DNA from: Collinsella tanakaei
Lineage (GTDB): Bacteria > Actinomycetota > Coriobacteriia > Coriobacteriales > Coriobacteriaceae
Length of the DNA: 64,000 nt
NCBI RefSeq assembly: GCF_030373545.1
Contig: NZ_JAUDCO010000003.1
Location: 62,001 to 126,000 of the forward strand
Direction of reading: 5' to 3'
Within the stretch, counting starts at the first letter, position 1, and every line of letters begins with the position of its first letter. The notes below the pieces were generated by a model that worked only from the letters and a program-made list of their open reading frames with translations, ran no database searches and was not told where the DNA came from. A program made the translations under genes and the position numbers. Shown one piece after another: positions 35,516 to 43,887 of this stretch.

Positions 35516-36565
35516 ATGCCCAACGAACGCAGCTACGAGACCGCGCTTGAGCGCAGCAACCAGATCCGTGCCGACCTGGCGGAGAACCCCGGCAAGTACA
35601 CCATGCTCACCGGTGACCGTCCGACCGGCCGTCTGCACCTGGGTCACTACTTCGGCACGCTCAAGGGCCGTGTGGAGCTGCAGAACATGGGAGTCAACAC
35701 GAGCGTGCTGATCGCCGACTACCAGGTCATCACCGACCGCGACACCACCGAGCACATCCAGGACAACGTGTACAACATGGTCATGGACTACCTCGCCTGC
35801 GGCATCGACCCCGACAAGACCATGATCTACGCGCACTCCGCCGTGCCCGCCTGCAACCAGCTCATGCTGCCGTTTTTGTCGCTCGTCTCCGAGGCCGAGC
35901 TGCAGCGCAACCCCACCGTCAAGGCCGAGATGGAGGCCTCAGGCCATGAGCTCACCGGCCTTCTGCTCACCTACCCGGTGCACCAGGCCTGCGACATCCT
36001 GTTCTGCAAGGGCAACGTGGTGCCCGTCGGCCGCGACCAGCTCCCCCACATCGAGCTCACCCGCCTGATCGCCCGCCGCTTCAACAACCGCTACGGCAAG
36101 GTCTTCCCCGAGGTCGACGCCCTGCTGTCCGAGACGCCGCTTCTGCCCGGCCTCGACGGCCGCAAGATGAGCAAGTCCTACGGCAACGCCATCTCGATCT
36201 CCATGACGGCCGAGGAGACCGCCAAGCGCATCAAGAAGAGCCAGACCGACTCCGAGCGCATGATCACCTTCGATCCCGAGAACCGCCCGGGCGTGTCCGG
36301 CCTGCTGTCCACCGCCGCCATCTGCACCGGCCGCTCCGAGGTCGAGATCGCCGAGGAGATCGGCATGGGCGGCTCCGGCCAGCTCAAGAAGTACGTGACC
36401 GAAGCGGTCAACAGCTACTTCGAGCCCATCCGCGAGCGCCGTCACCAGTTCGAGGGCGACCTCGCCTACGTGAAGGACGTGCTCGCCGAGGGCAACCGCC
36501 GCGCCAACGAGATCGCCGAGGCGACGCTTGCCGAGGTCCGCGAGGCCATGGGGATGGTCTACTAG
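35516..36565 (+). CDS. trpS: Tryptophanyl-tRNA synthetase
   Basis: The 349-residue class Ic synthetase charges tRNA-Trp. TGDRPTGRLHLGHYFG (about 32-47) carries the HIGH motif as HLGH, and KMSKSYGN is near 219-226. The central DQLPHIELTR and VGRDQ segments match the family. GAGGAG lies seven bases before the ATG. It follows the sugar transferase gene by 36 bases and may be co-transcribed. No T-box or trp leader is seen in front of it. Confidence 0.97.
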   Translation: MPNERSYETALERSNQIRADLAENPGKYTMLTGDRPTGRLHLGHYFGTLKGRVELQNMGVNTSVLIADYQVITDRDTTEHIQDNVYNMVMDYLACGIDPDKTMIYAHSAVPACNQLMLPFLSLVSEAELQRNPTVKAEMEASGHELTGLLLTYPVHQACDILFCKGNVVPVGRDQLPHIELTRLIARRFNNRYGKVFPEVDALLSETPLLPGLDGRKMSKSYGNAISISMTAEETAKRIKKSQTDSERMITFDPENRPGVSGLLSTAAICTGRSEVEIAEEIGMGGSGQLKKYVTEAVNSYFEPIRERRHQFEGDLAYVKDVLAEGNRRANEIAEATLAEVREAMGMVY

Positions 36566-36674
36566 CCCACATGGACGGGGCAGGGTGGCCGCTGGGTCGC
36601 CCTCGCACCGCTGGGGCGTATCATCGGTAGATGAGGGGCGGCAAGCCCGCCTGATCGCGAATCAAGGAGGCATC

Positions 36675-36893
36675 ATGTCCGACGTACCGTTTTGCACCTG
36701 CACCGACCACGCGTGTCCCTGCCATCCGGTGAACCACAACAAGGGCTGCACGCCCTGCATCGCCAAGAACCTCCGCCAGCATGAGGTACCGAGCTGCCTG
36801 TTCCGCGCCGTCTCGCCCGACAAGCTCCCCGAGGACGCCGACGACTGGTCGTGGGAGAGCTTCGCCCGCCACGTCCAGGCGCATCTGGGTTAG
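36675..36893 (+). CDS. Small cysteine-rich protein (DUF6485-like)
   Basis: The 72-residue protein has CTCTDHACPCHPVNHNKGCTPCIAKNLRQHEVPSC, seven Cys and three His in the first 45 residues, a probable metal site (zinc or iron-sulfur). It ends in an amphipathic stretch with two Trp. It resembles a small family of Cys-rich proteins from anaerobes (DUF6485, name from memory) of unknown function. AAGGAGG lies five bases before the ATG at 36675. Confidence 0.7.
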   Translation: MSDVPFCTCTDHACPCHPVNHNKGCTPCIAKNLRQHEVPSCLFRAVSPDKLPEDADDWSWESFARHVQAHLG

Positions 36894-36925
36894 CGACGAG
36901 CGGCCCCTCCCAACCGATAGACACG

Positions 36926-36965
36926 CGAAGGCGCCCGCCATCCGCTGAGATGACGGGCGCCTTCG
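36926..36965 (+). terminator. Terminator after the Cys-rich gene
   Basis: CGAAGGCGCCCG pairs perfectly with CGGGCGCCTTCG (36926-36937 with 36954-36965), loop 16 bases; no T-run follows. Confidence 0.7.
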
Positions 36966-37211
36966 TAGCACAACGATGATCGCACAGAGGGGAGGGATGC
37001 AATCATGTGACGAAGAGAGGTTTCTTTCATCGCCTGTACCTGCTCTGTCGTTGAGTTCACTATAGTAAACTTCTCATCGTTTGCCTAGTGCCTCCTCGCC
37101 GTCCATAAGCTCTTCATAAGTTAACCTTGGATAACCGCATGCACGGTGGCAGACCTTGCGCCCGAACGCGGCATAATAGGAGCAATGGAGCGACGCGAAA
37201 GGACTCCTCTT

Positions 37212-37541
37212 ATGGCCACACAGAACAAAGACGGCTTCTTTGCTCGCGTGTACGAGACGGTCGAGCAGATTCCGGAGGGTTTCGTCGCCACCTACGGGCA
37301 GATCGCCAAGCTCGTGGGCGAGCCGCGCCGGGCGCGCTACGTCGGGTTCGCCCTCCATGTGAACCCCCGTCCCGGCGAGATTCCCTGCCACCGCGTCGTG
37401 TTCGCCGACGGGCGCATCTGCGAGGGCTTCGCCTTCGGCGGCCCCGAGGTCCAACGCACCCTGCTCGAGGACGAGGGCGTCGTCTTTCGCGATGACACCC
37501 ATGTCGACCTTGCGGTGAGCCGCTGGCCGGCAGGCCTGTAG
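37212..37541 (+). CDS. Short MGMT-domain protein (alkyltransferase-like size)
   Basis: The 109-residue protein is only the C-terminal MGMT DNA-binding/active-site domain: ARVYETVEQIPEGFVATYGQIAKLVGEPRRARYVGFAL, then NPRPGEIPCHRVVFADGRI. Proteins this short are usually alkyltransferase-like (Atl), where the active-site Cys is replaced (PWHR), but here PCHR is intact, so alkyl transfer from DNA to Cys remains possible. AAAGGA lies about ten bases before the ATG at 37212. It is separate from the full-length ogt at 46537-47076. Confidence 0.85.
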   Translation: MATQNKDGFFARVYETVEQIPEGFVATYGQIAKLVGEPRRARYVGFALHVNPRPGEIPCHRVVFADGRICEGFAFGGPEVQRTLLEDEGVVFRDDTHVDLAVSRWPAGL

Positions 37542-37857
37542 GGAGCGACTGCCTGGCCGGCGCGACGCCTGACGCCGCGGTGGATGCGCGCTCCATCGCG
37601 GCGGCGAGCACATGCCTCCCCCATCTCGCAGCGAGCGCACGCCTCATTGCCTCAGCGAGCGCACGCCTCCCTCAACATCGCGCCGCATGGAGATTCGTGG
37701 AGATTTCGGTGCAGGCGGACGGAAGCGCCACCTGTTAGCTGCGCGCTCATTCCCCGTCACCGCATGCGTCCTGCCCGTTTGACTTTTGTCCACGCAGCCC
37801 TCTATTATCGAACAGACGTTCTGGAATAGGCGATGGGACGATCGAGGGAGGGCGCAC
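37542..37857. other. Intergenic region with SOS promoter and short direct repeats
   Basis: This 316-base gap carries the promoter and LexA box of the Y-family polymerase at its right end. A 17-mer CAGCGAGCGCACGCCTC occurs at 37629-37645 and 37653-37669 (period 24), with a weaker third copy to the left. No gene is seen. Confidence 0.6.
37779..37821 (+). promoter_or_regulatory. SOS promoter with LexA box
   Basis: TTGACT (37779-37784) and TATTAT (37803-37808), 18 bp apart, are followed at once by GAACAGACGTTC (37810-37821). That is the GAAC-N4-GTTC core bound by LexA/DinR in Gram-positives and actinobacteria, placed where it would block the polymerase. The next gene, a Y-family polymerase, is a typical SOS target. 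Confidence 0.82.
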
Positions 37858-39372
37858 ATGGACGGACGCAGCGAAGACAAGGTGTACCTGTGCATCGACC
37901 TCAAGACGTTCTACGCCTCCGTCGAGTGCGCCGATCGCGGGCGGGACACGCTGACCTGCAACCTCGTGGTGGCCGATCCCGACCGCGGGCGCACAACCAT
38001 CTGCCTGGCGGTGTCAGCTGCCATGAAAAAGCTCGGCGTGCGCAATCGCTGCCGCGTGTTCGACATCCCCGAGAACATCGACTACATCATGGCCAAACCC
38101 CGTATGCGTCACTACATGGAGGTATCGGCCAAGATCTACGGCATCTACCTGGAGTACGTGAGCCCCGAGGACATCCATGTCTACTCCATCGACGAATGCT
38201 TCATCGACGCCACGCCCTATCTGACGCTCTACCGGACGACGGCCCGCGCGTTTGCCCAAGAGCTCATGGACGCCGTGTTCTCGCGCTGCGGCATCCGCGC
38301 CACGGCCGGCATCGGCACCAACCTGTTCTTGGCCAAGGTCGCGCTCGACATCACGGCCAAGCACGTGGACGATGGCATCGGGTATCTCGACGAGGAGCTG
38401 TTCCGCCAGCAGATCTGGCGCCACCGCCCCATCACCGACATCTGGGGCATCGGCCCGGGCATCGCGGCGCGTCTCGCCAAGTACGGCGTGGCCGACCTCA
38501 TGGGCGTGGCCGCGCTCGACGAGCACATCCTGTACCGCGAGTTCGGCGTGAACGCCGAGTACCTCATCGACCATGCACACGGCGTCGAGCCCTGCACCAT
38601 CGCCGAGATCCATGCGTACGTGCCCGAGGCGACCTCCATCACAAGCGGGCAGGTGCTGCCGCGCAACTACAGCTACGACGAGGCGCGCACGGTGCTGCGC
38701 GAGATGGTGGACGCCTCGGTGCTCGACCTGGTGGCCAAGCATGCGGTGTGCGACGGCATATCGCTGTACGTGGGATACGCCAGCGATCAGCGCGATCTGG
38801 CGCGCCTGGGCGCAAGCGGCAGCGCGCGCATCACCGATAGCTGCGGCGTGGAGCATGCGAGCGACCACGGGCTGCTCCCCGATGCCGTTAGCGCGCCCCA
38901 TAGGGCGCCGGGTCCTTCCTCCTACAGCGCCGACGGCATACGGGCACGGCAAGCCCTCCGCGACCCGGACGCCGCCTCGCCGAGCACCGTGTTCACCGGT
39001 GAGCACGGCAGGCGCACCGTCCGGGGGCGGCGCGCCTACGGGTACGCCGAGGCCTCGCGCAAGCTGGGCGAGCGCACCAACTCCTTCAAGCGCCTCATGG
39101 CGCGCTTCGACGCGCTGTATGCCGAGATCGTCGATCCCACGCGGCCCATCAAACGCGTGAACATAGGCTTTGGCGGCCTGCTGCCCGAGGAGTTCGCGAC
39201 CGTCGACCTGTTCACCGACGTGCAGGCGGAGCAAAGCGAGCGCGACCTCGCCGACGCCGTGCTCGCCGTGCGCGGCAAGTACGGCAAGAACGCCCTGTTG
39301 CGGGGCACGAGCTATAAGCAGGGCGCCACGGGGCGCGAGCGCAACGAGCAGGTAGGAGGCCATCATGCCTGA
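37858..39372 (+). CDS. Y-family (UmuC/DinB-type) DNA polymerase
   Basis: The 504-residue protein is a translesion polymerase. YLCIDLKTFYASVEC near residue 9-23 holds the first catalytic Asp and the steric-gate Phe/Tyr; VYSIDECFIDAT (about 109-120) has the Asp-Glu pair; GIGTNLFLAKVALDITAK and IWGIGPGIAARL belong to palm and helix-hairpin-helix. The little-finger domain is interrupted by a long, poorly conserved insert (about 325-400). This matches the UvrX/UmuC group found with YolD-like partners in Gram-positives. GGGAGG precedes the ATG at 37858; the LexA box at 37810 indicates SOS induction. Confidence 0.9.
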   Translation: MDGRSEDKVYLCIDLKTFYASVECADRGRDTLTCNLVVADPDRGRTTICLAVSAAMKKLGVRNRCRVFDIPENIDYIMAKPRMRHYMEVSAKIYGIYLEYVSPEDIHVYSIDECFIDATPYLTLYRTTARAFAQELMDAVFSRCGIRATAGIGTNLFLAKVALDITAKHVDDGIGYLDEELFRQQIWRHRPITDIWGIGPGIAARLAKYGVADLMGVAALDEHILYREFGVNAEYLIDHAHGVEPCTIAEIHAYVPEATSITSGQVLPRNYSYDEARTVLREMVDASVLDLVAKHAVCDGISLYVGYASDQRDLARLGASGSARITDSCGVEHASDHGLLPDAVSAPHRAPGPSSYSADGIRARQALRDPDAASPSTVFTGEHGRRTVRGRRAYGYAEASRKLGERTNSFKRLMARFDALYAEIVDPTRPIKRVNIGFGGLLPEEFATVDLFTDVQAEQSERDLADAVLAVRGKYGKNALLRGTSYKQGATGRERNEQVGGHHA

Positions 39373-39805
39373 GAGCCCGAAGTCACGACGCATGGCGTCT
39401 CCCTGGGGAGACCTGGAGTTCACGCCGGTCGAGCGACCCGCAACGACGTCGGACGGGCGCGCTGCCGACGACCGCCGCGCGCGGCGCGCCGACGGACGGC
39501 CCCGCGCGAGCCGCGCCGCCCAGTTCATGCCCTTCGCCGCGCTGACCGGCTACTACGACCTCGTACGCGAGCAGGAGCGCATCGTGGAGCCGCGCCATGA
39601 GCTCACCGAGGAGGAAGGCGAGGAGCTCTCGCGCGCCATCATGCAGGTGCGCCGCGGCGACCTGGTGCGCATCACCTACTACGACCGCGGCGGCTACAAG
39701 ACGCGCGCCGGCATCATCCGCGCCATCGAGCCCGAGCGCCGCCGGCTGTACCTGGGAGACGACATGATCCCCTTCGACGACATCTGGAAGCTCTGGCGGC
39801 CCTGA
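39365..39805 (+). CDS. YolD-like protein
   Basis: The 146-residue protein overlaps the polymerase gene by eight bases. After a basic, disordered N-terminus comes the YolD signature RAAQFMPFAALTGYYDLVREQE and a small beta domain (VRITYYDRGGYKTRAGIIRAIEPERRRLYLGDDMIPFDDIWKL). YolD-like proteins are thought to act as UmuD-like partners for Gram-positive Y-family polymerases. Co-transcription from the SOS promoter is almost certain. Confidence 0.87.
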   Translation: MPESPKSRRMASPWGDLEFTPVERPATTSDGRAADDRRARRADGRPRASRAAQFMPFAALTGYYDLVREQERIVEPRHELTEEEGEELSRAIMQVRRGDLVRITYYDRGGYKTRAGIIRAIEPERRRLYLGDDMIPFDDIWKLWRP

Positions 39806-39849
39806 CGAGGAGCGCGTCCATCCACGAGCAGACGGACGCGCTCCTCCTC
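39804..39849 (+). terminator. Terminator of the SOS polymerase operon
   Basis: GAGGAGCGCGTCC (39807-39819) pairs perfectly with GGACGCGCTCCTC (39834-39846); the stem begins at the stop codon of the YolD-like gene. Confidence 0.8.
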
Positions 39850-39927
39850 GTCGACAGCGCCGGACATGAGGCGCTCGCGACGCTCTGGGTCGGGCGCGAC
39901 GCACTGGGTCGGGCGCGAAAACGAACG

Positions 39928-40314
39928 CTACGGTCGGATGACGCGATAGCCGGCGTTCCGCACCGCCGTCTCATAGGCATCGATATCAATCGGGTTCCGG
40001 GAGCGGATGCGCGCCGTTTTGGTCGCAAGGTCGACCGTGGCCCATGTTCCGGGCACGCTGTTGAGCGCATCGGCGACGGTATCGGCGCAACCTTGGCAGC
40101 TCATGCCGCCGATAGGAAGCTCGACGTTGAAGGGATAGTGCCGCTCGTCGACATCAGCGACCGGGACGCTCCGGTTGCGGCGCGGGGCCGCACCGTCGGA
40201 ACAGCAGCTTCGCCCCCGCACCAGCCCGTCGACCGCACGACGGATTCCCACGACCAACCCGACGAGCACGATAGCGACCACGATGACATTGCCCGGGGTG
40301 AGCACATCTTCCAT
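39928..40314 (-). CDS. Membrane-anchored heavy-metal-associated (HMA) protein
   Basis: The 128-residue protein has an N-terminal membrane helix (about residues 8-24, NVIVVAIVLVGLVVGI), a basic linker with a CC pair, and a C-terminal HMA domain (about 65-128) with the metal site GMSCQGC. Soluble HMA proteins such as CopZ carry copper(I) to P-type ATPases; an anchored version may present metal at the membrane. It is divergent from the DUF3793/flavodoxin genes and shares their control region. Confidence 0.82.
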   Translation of the reverse strand: MEDVLTPGNVIVVAIVLVGLVVGIRRAVDGLVRGRSCCSDGAAPRRNRSVPVADVDERHYPFNVELPIGGMSCQGCADTVADALNSVPGTWATVDLATKTARIRSRNPIDIDAYETAVRNAGYRVIRP

Positions 40315-40379
40315 ATCGGCCCCTTTCCTTCTCCGAACGCCGCAGACGCGGCCGTCGGCCTCACTATACTCCGATTTGA

Positions 40380-40457
40380 GAAAAAAGTTTGATACGTATT
40401 ACTTTTTTCTTGACCGGGCTTGCCTGTCGCTATAAGTTGCTATTGGCTAACTTATAG
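40380..40457. promoter_or_regulatory. Two palindromic operators in a divergent metal/redox promoter region
   Basis: GAAAAAAGT (40380-40388) is inverted as ACTTTTTTC (40401-40409), and CTATAAGTT (40430-40438) is inverted as AACTTATAG (40449-40457), both exact. TTGACC at 40410-40415 and TATAAG at 40431-40436 could be a promoter for the DUF3793 gene with a short 15-bp spacer; TATAGT at 40368-40363 is a -10 candidate for the HMA gene. The second palindrome resembles binding sites of iron or manganese regulators of the DtxR/Fur kinds, without matching any closely. Confidence 0.55.
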
Positions 40458-40482
40458 ATGGTCACGAGCGGCAGGAGGTCCC

Positions 40483-41157
40483 ATGACACGAACGATCGAT
40501 GCGCCTTCCCTTGAGCGCGCACTCGTACGCCACTGCTCCCCTACGCTCGCCGCCCTCAAACCGGCAAGCCTCTTCACGTTCCCCGGCAATTTCGTCGATG
40601 GCCCTGAAGGGTTGCGGAACAAGGCGGATTTGAACACGGCGCTCGCCGCGTGTGCGGACCAGATTGCACCCGCCCGGATTGCCGTGCGCGTCCTTGCATG
40701 GCGTGCATGCGGCGCCCTGATCTACGTCTATCGACCGCGCGCGCTCGAAGCGTACCTGCAAGACGAACGGGCGACGCGGCCGCTGGCGCAACTCGGCTAC
40801 AGCACCGCATCCCTCGAGGCCAGCCTGCAGACACTCAGCGAGCGCTTGCAGTCCATGTCGGGCCCTGCGGCAAGACAGCTGCGCGGCGGATCCCCATGCC
40901 CGTGCACACGGCGCGGCTGCAGTTCCGACTTTCCACACGAACTGGGATTTTTCCTCGGCTACCCCTATGAGGACGTCCTGGGGTTCATCGAGCACCGCGG
41001 ACAGGACTACCTGGCGGTAGGCCCGTGGAAGGTCTACGCGAACCTCGAGGGTGCCCTTGCGACCTTCGAGCGATTCCGGCGATGCGCGGCAGCGTATATG
41101 CACGCCCATGAGCGGGGCTACCGACTCGCCCAGCTCGTTGTCGCCCCCTCACGGTAA
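40483..41157 (+). CDS. DUF3793 family protein
   Basis: The 224-residue protein carries the family hallmark FPHELGFFLGYPYEDVLGFIEH (about residues 146-167) after an N-terminal part with LACFKPASLF-like strand LKPASLFTF and IAVRVLAWRACGALIYVYRP. The activity is unknown; the family is common in Gram-positive anaerobes beside flavodoxins and iron-regulated genes. Here a flavodoxin follows by 41 bases. AGGAGG lies five bases before the ATG. Confidence 0.85.
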   Translation: MTRTIDAPSLERALVRHCSPTLAALKPASLFTFPGNFVDGPEGLRNKADLNTALAACADQIAPARIAVRVLAWRACGALIYVYRPRALEAYLQDERATRPLAQLGYSTASLEASLQTLSERLQSMSGPAARQLRGGSPCPCTRRGCSSDFPHELGFFLGYPYEDVLGFIEHRGQDYLAVGPWKVYANLEGALATFERFRRCAAAYMHAHERGYRLAQLVVAPSR

Positions 41158-41198
41158 CCGTCCGGTACGGGACCGGACTGAATAGAAAGGATTGAGCC

Positions 41199-41618
41199 AT
41201 GAGCAAAATCGCAGTCGTCTTCTGGAGCGGAACCGGCAACACCGAGGCGATGGCGCAGGCTGTCGCCGAGGGAGCGACCGCCAAGGGCGCCGAGGTCGAC
41301 CTCATTCAGGCCTCTGACTTCAGCGCTGACAGCGTTGCCGCCTACGATGCCATCGCCTTCGGTTGCCCCGCGATGGGTGACGAGGAGCTCGAGGCCGACG
41401 AGTTCCAGCCGATGTGGGATGCCGTCACGCCGGAGCTCAACGGCAAGACGATCGCCCTGTTCGGCTCCTACGACTGGGGCACGGGCGAATGGATGGACAC
41501 GTGGAAGGACGACGCTGAAGGGACGGGCGCTTCCGTCGTGGAAACCGTCATCGCCAACAACGAACCCGACGATGAGGCCGTCTCCGCCTGCAACGATCTG
41601 GGCGCCTCCCTGGCATAA
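41199..41618 (+). CDS. Flavodoxin
   Basis: The 139-residue protein is a short-chain flavodoxin, a one-electron carrier that replaces ferredoxin when iron is short. WSGTGNTEAMA (residues 9-19) is the FMN phosphate loop, GCPAMGDEEL and SYDWGTGEWM the two loops around the isoalloxazine ring. AAAGGA precedes the ATG. It follows DUF3793 in what is probably an iron-responsive pair. Confidence 0.93.
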   Translation: MSKIAVVFWSGTGNTEAMAQAVAEGATAKGAEVDLIQASDFSADSVAAYDAIAFGCPAMGDEELEADEFQPMWDAVTPELNGKTIALFGSYDWGTGEWMDTWKDDAEGTGASVVETVIANNEPDDEAVSACNDLGASLA

Positions 41619-41780
41619 CCGACTGCCGAACAACGACAGACGCCTTTCGTGCCCCGTCGCCTCGCTGCGGCGGGGCACGTTGCATATCGGCGACCCGTTG
41701 CGTTGTGCAACGCCGCGAATCATCCTTCCTGCCGTCGGGGTACAATCGATACGGTGCACGCGCAACAGAGAGGGGAATCC

Positions 41781-42419
41781 ATGGAAGAGACCGAGCGCGT
41801 CTCGTATCGAACCACCGCAAAAACCGTCATCAAGAACCTCAAGCGCCGCAACATGGAGGGCTATTACTGCGAGACCTCCGAGGAGGCCGTCGAGCTCGTG
41901 CGCAGCATGATTCCGGCGGGCGACTCCATCACCTGGGGCGGCACGGTCACCTTCGGGGAAACCGGCGTGAAGGCCGCCCTCGAGCAGGGCGGCTGGCGCA
42001 TGATCGACCGCGCGACGGCGACCACGCCCGAGGAGAAGCGCGAGATGTGGCGCGACCGCACCTCGGCCGACTGGTTCTTCATGAGCGCGAACGCGCTCAC
42101 CCTCGACGGCGAGCTCGTGAACATCGACGGCAACTCCGACCGCCTGTCGCTGCTCCTCCACGGCCCCGAGCACGTCGTCGTCCTCGTGGGCATGAACAAG
42201 CTCGTCGCCGACGTCGACGCCGGATTCAAGCGCATCCGCACCGTGACCTGCCCGCTCAATGCCGCGCGCCTCCATACGAACACCCCGTGCGAAGTCGCGG
42301 GCGTGTGCTCTGAGTGCCACAGCGAGCGCTGCATGTGCTGCCAGATGGTCGTCACGCGCCACTCGCGCCACGAGGGGCGCATCAAGGTCGTCCTCATCGG
42401 CGAGAGCCTCGGGTACTAA
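41781..42419 (+). CDS. LUD-domain (LutC/YkgG, DUF162) protein
   Basis: The 212-residue protein is a lactate-utilisation-domain protein: TAKTVIKNLKRRNMEGYYCETSEEAVELVRSMIPAGDSITWGGTVTFGETGV, then SANALTLDGELVNIDGNSDRLS and VGMNKLVADVDAG. The C-terminus has a Cys cluster (CEVAGVCSECHSERCMCC) that may hold a metal or iron-sulfur cluster. Stand-alone LUD proteins of anaerobes have no proven activity; the fold is that of CoA-transferase-like enzymes. GAGGGGA precedes the ATG at 41781. It lies 57 bases before an alcohol dehydrogenase gene. Confidence 0.87.
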   Translation: MEETERVSYRTTAKTVIKNLKRRNMEGYYCETSEEAVELVRSMIPAGDSITWGGTVTFGETGVKAALEQGGWRMIDRATATTPEEKREMWRDRTSADWFFMSANALTLDGELVNIDGNSDRLSLLLHGPEHVVVLVGMNKLVADVDAGFKRIRTVTCPLNAARLHTNTPCEVAGVCSECHSERCMCCQMVVTRHSRHEGRIKVVLIGESLGY

Positions 42420-42476
42420 AGCCAATCGGCGGCGGGGCATATCCAGCCCGCCGGCATACACACGAAAGGAACCGCA

Positions 42477-43718
42477 GTGAACGATTTCAAGTTCTACTCC
42501 CCCACCCGCTTCGTCTTCGGCCGCGGCGTCACCGACCGCACCGGCGAGGAGCTCGCCGCGCTCGGGTACAAGCGCGCCCTGATCGTCTACGGCCAAGGCT
42601 CCGTGGTCCGCACGGGCACTCTCGACCGCGTCAAGGCGTCCCTCGACGCAGCGGGCGTTGAGCACGCCGAGCTGGGCGGCGTGCGCCCCAATCCCGAGAT
42701 CACCTCGGTGCGCGAGGGCGTCGCACTCGCCCGCGAATTCGGCGCCGACGTGGTGCTGCCCGTGGGCGGCGGTTCCGCCATGGACGCCGCGAAGGCCATC
42801 GCGCTGGGCGCCGTGTACGACGGCGACGCCTGGGACTTCTGGCGCAAGCGCGCCACGCCGACCGACCGCCTGCCGCTCGCCTGCGTGGTCACCATCCCGG
42901 CCTCGGGTTCCGAGGCGTCCAACTCCTGCGTCATCAGCAACGACGAGGAGCGCCTCAAGTGCGGCCTCAACACCGACCTCAACCGCCCCGTGCTCGCCAT
43001 CATGGACCCCGAGCTCACCTTCACGCTGCCGCCCTATCAGACCGCGGCCGGCGTCACTGACATGATCGCCCACATCATGGAGCGTTTCTTCTCCGGCCAG
43101 CCCGCGGTCCCCGTCACCGACAACATCGCGCTCGGCATGATCCGCGCCGTGATGGAGGCGGCGCCGCGCGTGATGGAGAACCCGGAGGACTACGACGCGC
43201 GCGCCAACATCATGTGGGTCGGCACGCTCGCGCACAACGGCCTAGCCGGCCTCGGCATGGGCGTCCCCGGCGGCCGCGATGGCGACTGGACCTGCCACGG
43301 CCTGGAGCATGAGCTGTCGGCCTTCGACACCCGCATCACGCACGGTGCCGGCCTCGCGGTGATCTTCCCCGCCTGGATGCGCTACGTGTGGCGCGAGCAT
43401 CCCGAGCGCTTCCTGGAGTTCGGAAGCCAACTCTTCGGCATCGAGCCGGTCGACCCCGCCGTGGACGACCTGTCCGACATCGACGAGGAGATCACGCCCG
43501 AGCGCGCCGTGGCCGACGCGGTCGAGGCCACCATCGACGAGCTGCAGGACTTCTTCGTCTCGCTCGGCATGCCGCGCACGCTGTCGGAGTTCGGCATGGC
43601 CGAGGACGACATCGAGAAGCTCATGCCCGGGCTTTCAATCAACCGCGGCGAGCTGTTCGGCTCCTTCAAGAAGCTGACGCTCGACGACGCCCGCGCCATC
43701 TACCGCAGCGCGCTGTAG
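42477..43718 (+). CDS. Iron-containing alcohol dehydrogenase (YqhD/BdhA type)
   Basis: The 413-residue protein is an NAD(P)H-dependent alcohol/aldehyde oxidoreductase of the iron group. GGGSAMDAAKAIALGA (about 97-112) is the cofactor segment; metal ligands are expected in VTDMIAHIMERFF (Asp/His), CHGLEHELSAFD and ITHGAGLAVIFPAWMRY. Relatives reduce butyraldehyde and other aldehydes in fermentation. The start is a GTG at 42477 with AAAGGAA six bases upstream. A clear terminator follows. Confidence 0.93.
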   Translation: MNDFKFYSPTRFVFGRGVTDRTGEELAALGYKRALIVYGQGSVVRTGTLDRVKASLDAAGVEHAELGGVRPNPEITSVREGVALAREFGADVVLPVGGGSAMDAAKAIALGAVYDGDAWDFWRKRATPTDRLPLACVVTIPASGSEASNSCVISNDEERLKCGLNTDLNRPVLAIMDPELTFTLPPYQTAAGVTDMIAHIMERFFSGQPAVPVTDNIALGMIRAVMEAAPRVMENPEDYDARANIMWVGTLAHNGLAGLGMGVPGGRDGDWTCHGLEHELSAFDTRITHGAGLAVIFPAWMRYVWREHPERFLEFGSQLFGIEPVDPAVDDLSDIDEEITPERAVADAVEATIDELQDFFVSLGMPRTLSEFGMAEDDIEKLMPGLSINRGELFGSFKKLTLDDARAIYRSAL

Positions 43719-43748
43719 AGACGAACGTCGCAAACACCGCCTAAGACC

Positions 43749-43780
43749 CGAAGGAAGCCCGTTTTCACGGGCTTCCTTCG
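43749..43780 (+). terminator. Terminator after the alcohol dehydrogenase gene
   Basis: CGAAGGAAGCCCG pairs perfectly with CGGGCTTCCTTCG around TTTTCA, 30 bases past the stop. Confidence 0.85.
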
Positions 43781-43887
43781 TATCGGCCGTCCGGGCAAGC
43801 ATGGCATTCAAGTTGAAGGGCTTGCCCGGACGTCGGCGCCATGGGATGCTAATGCGTCCAAATACATGCAACGACCGAGGAGAACCC

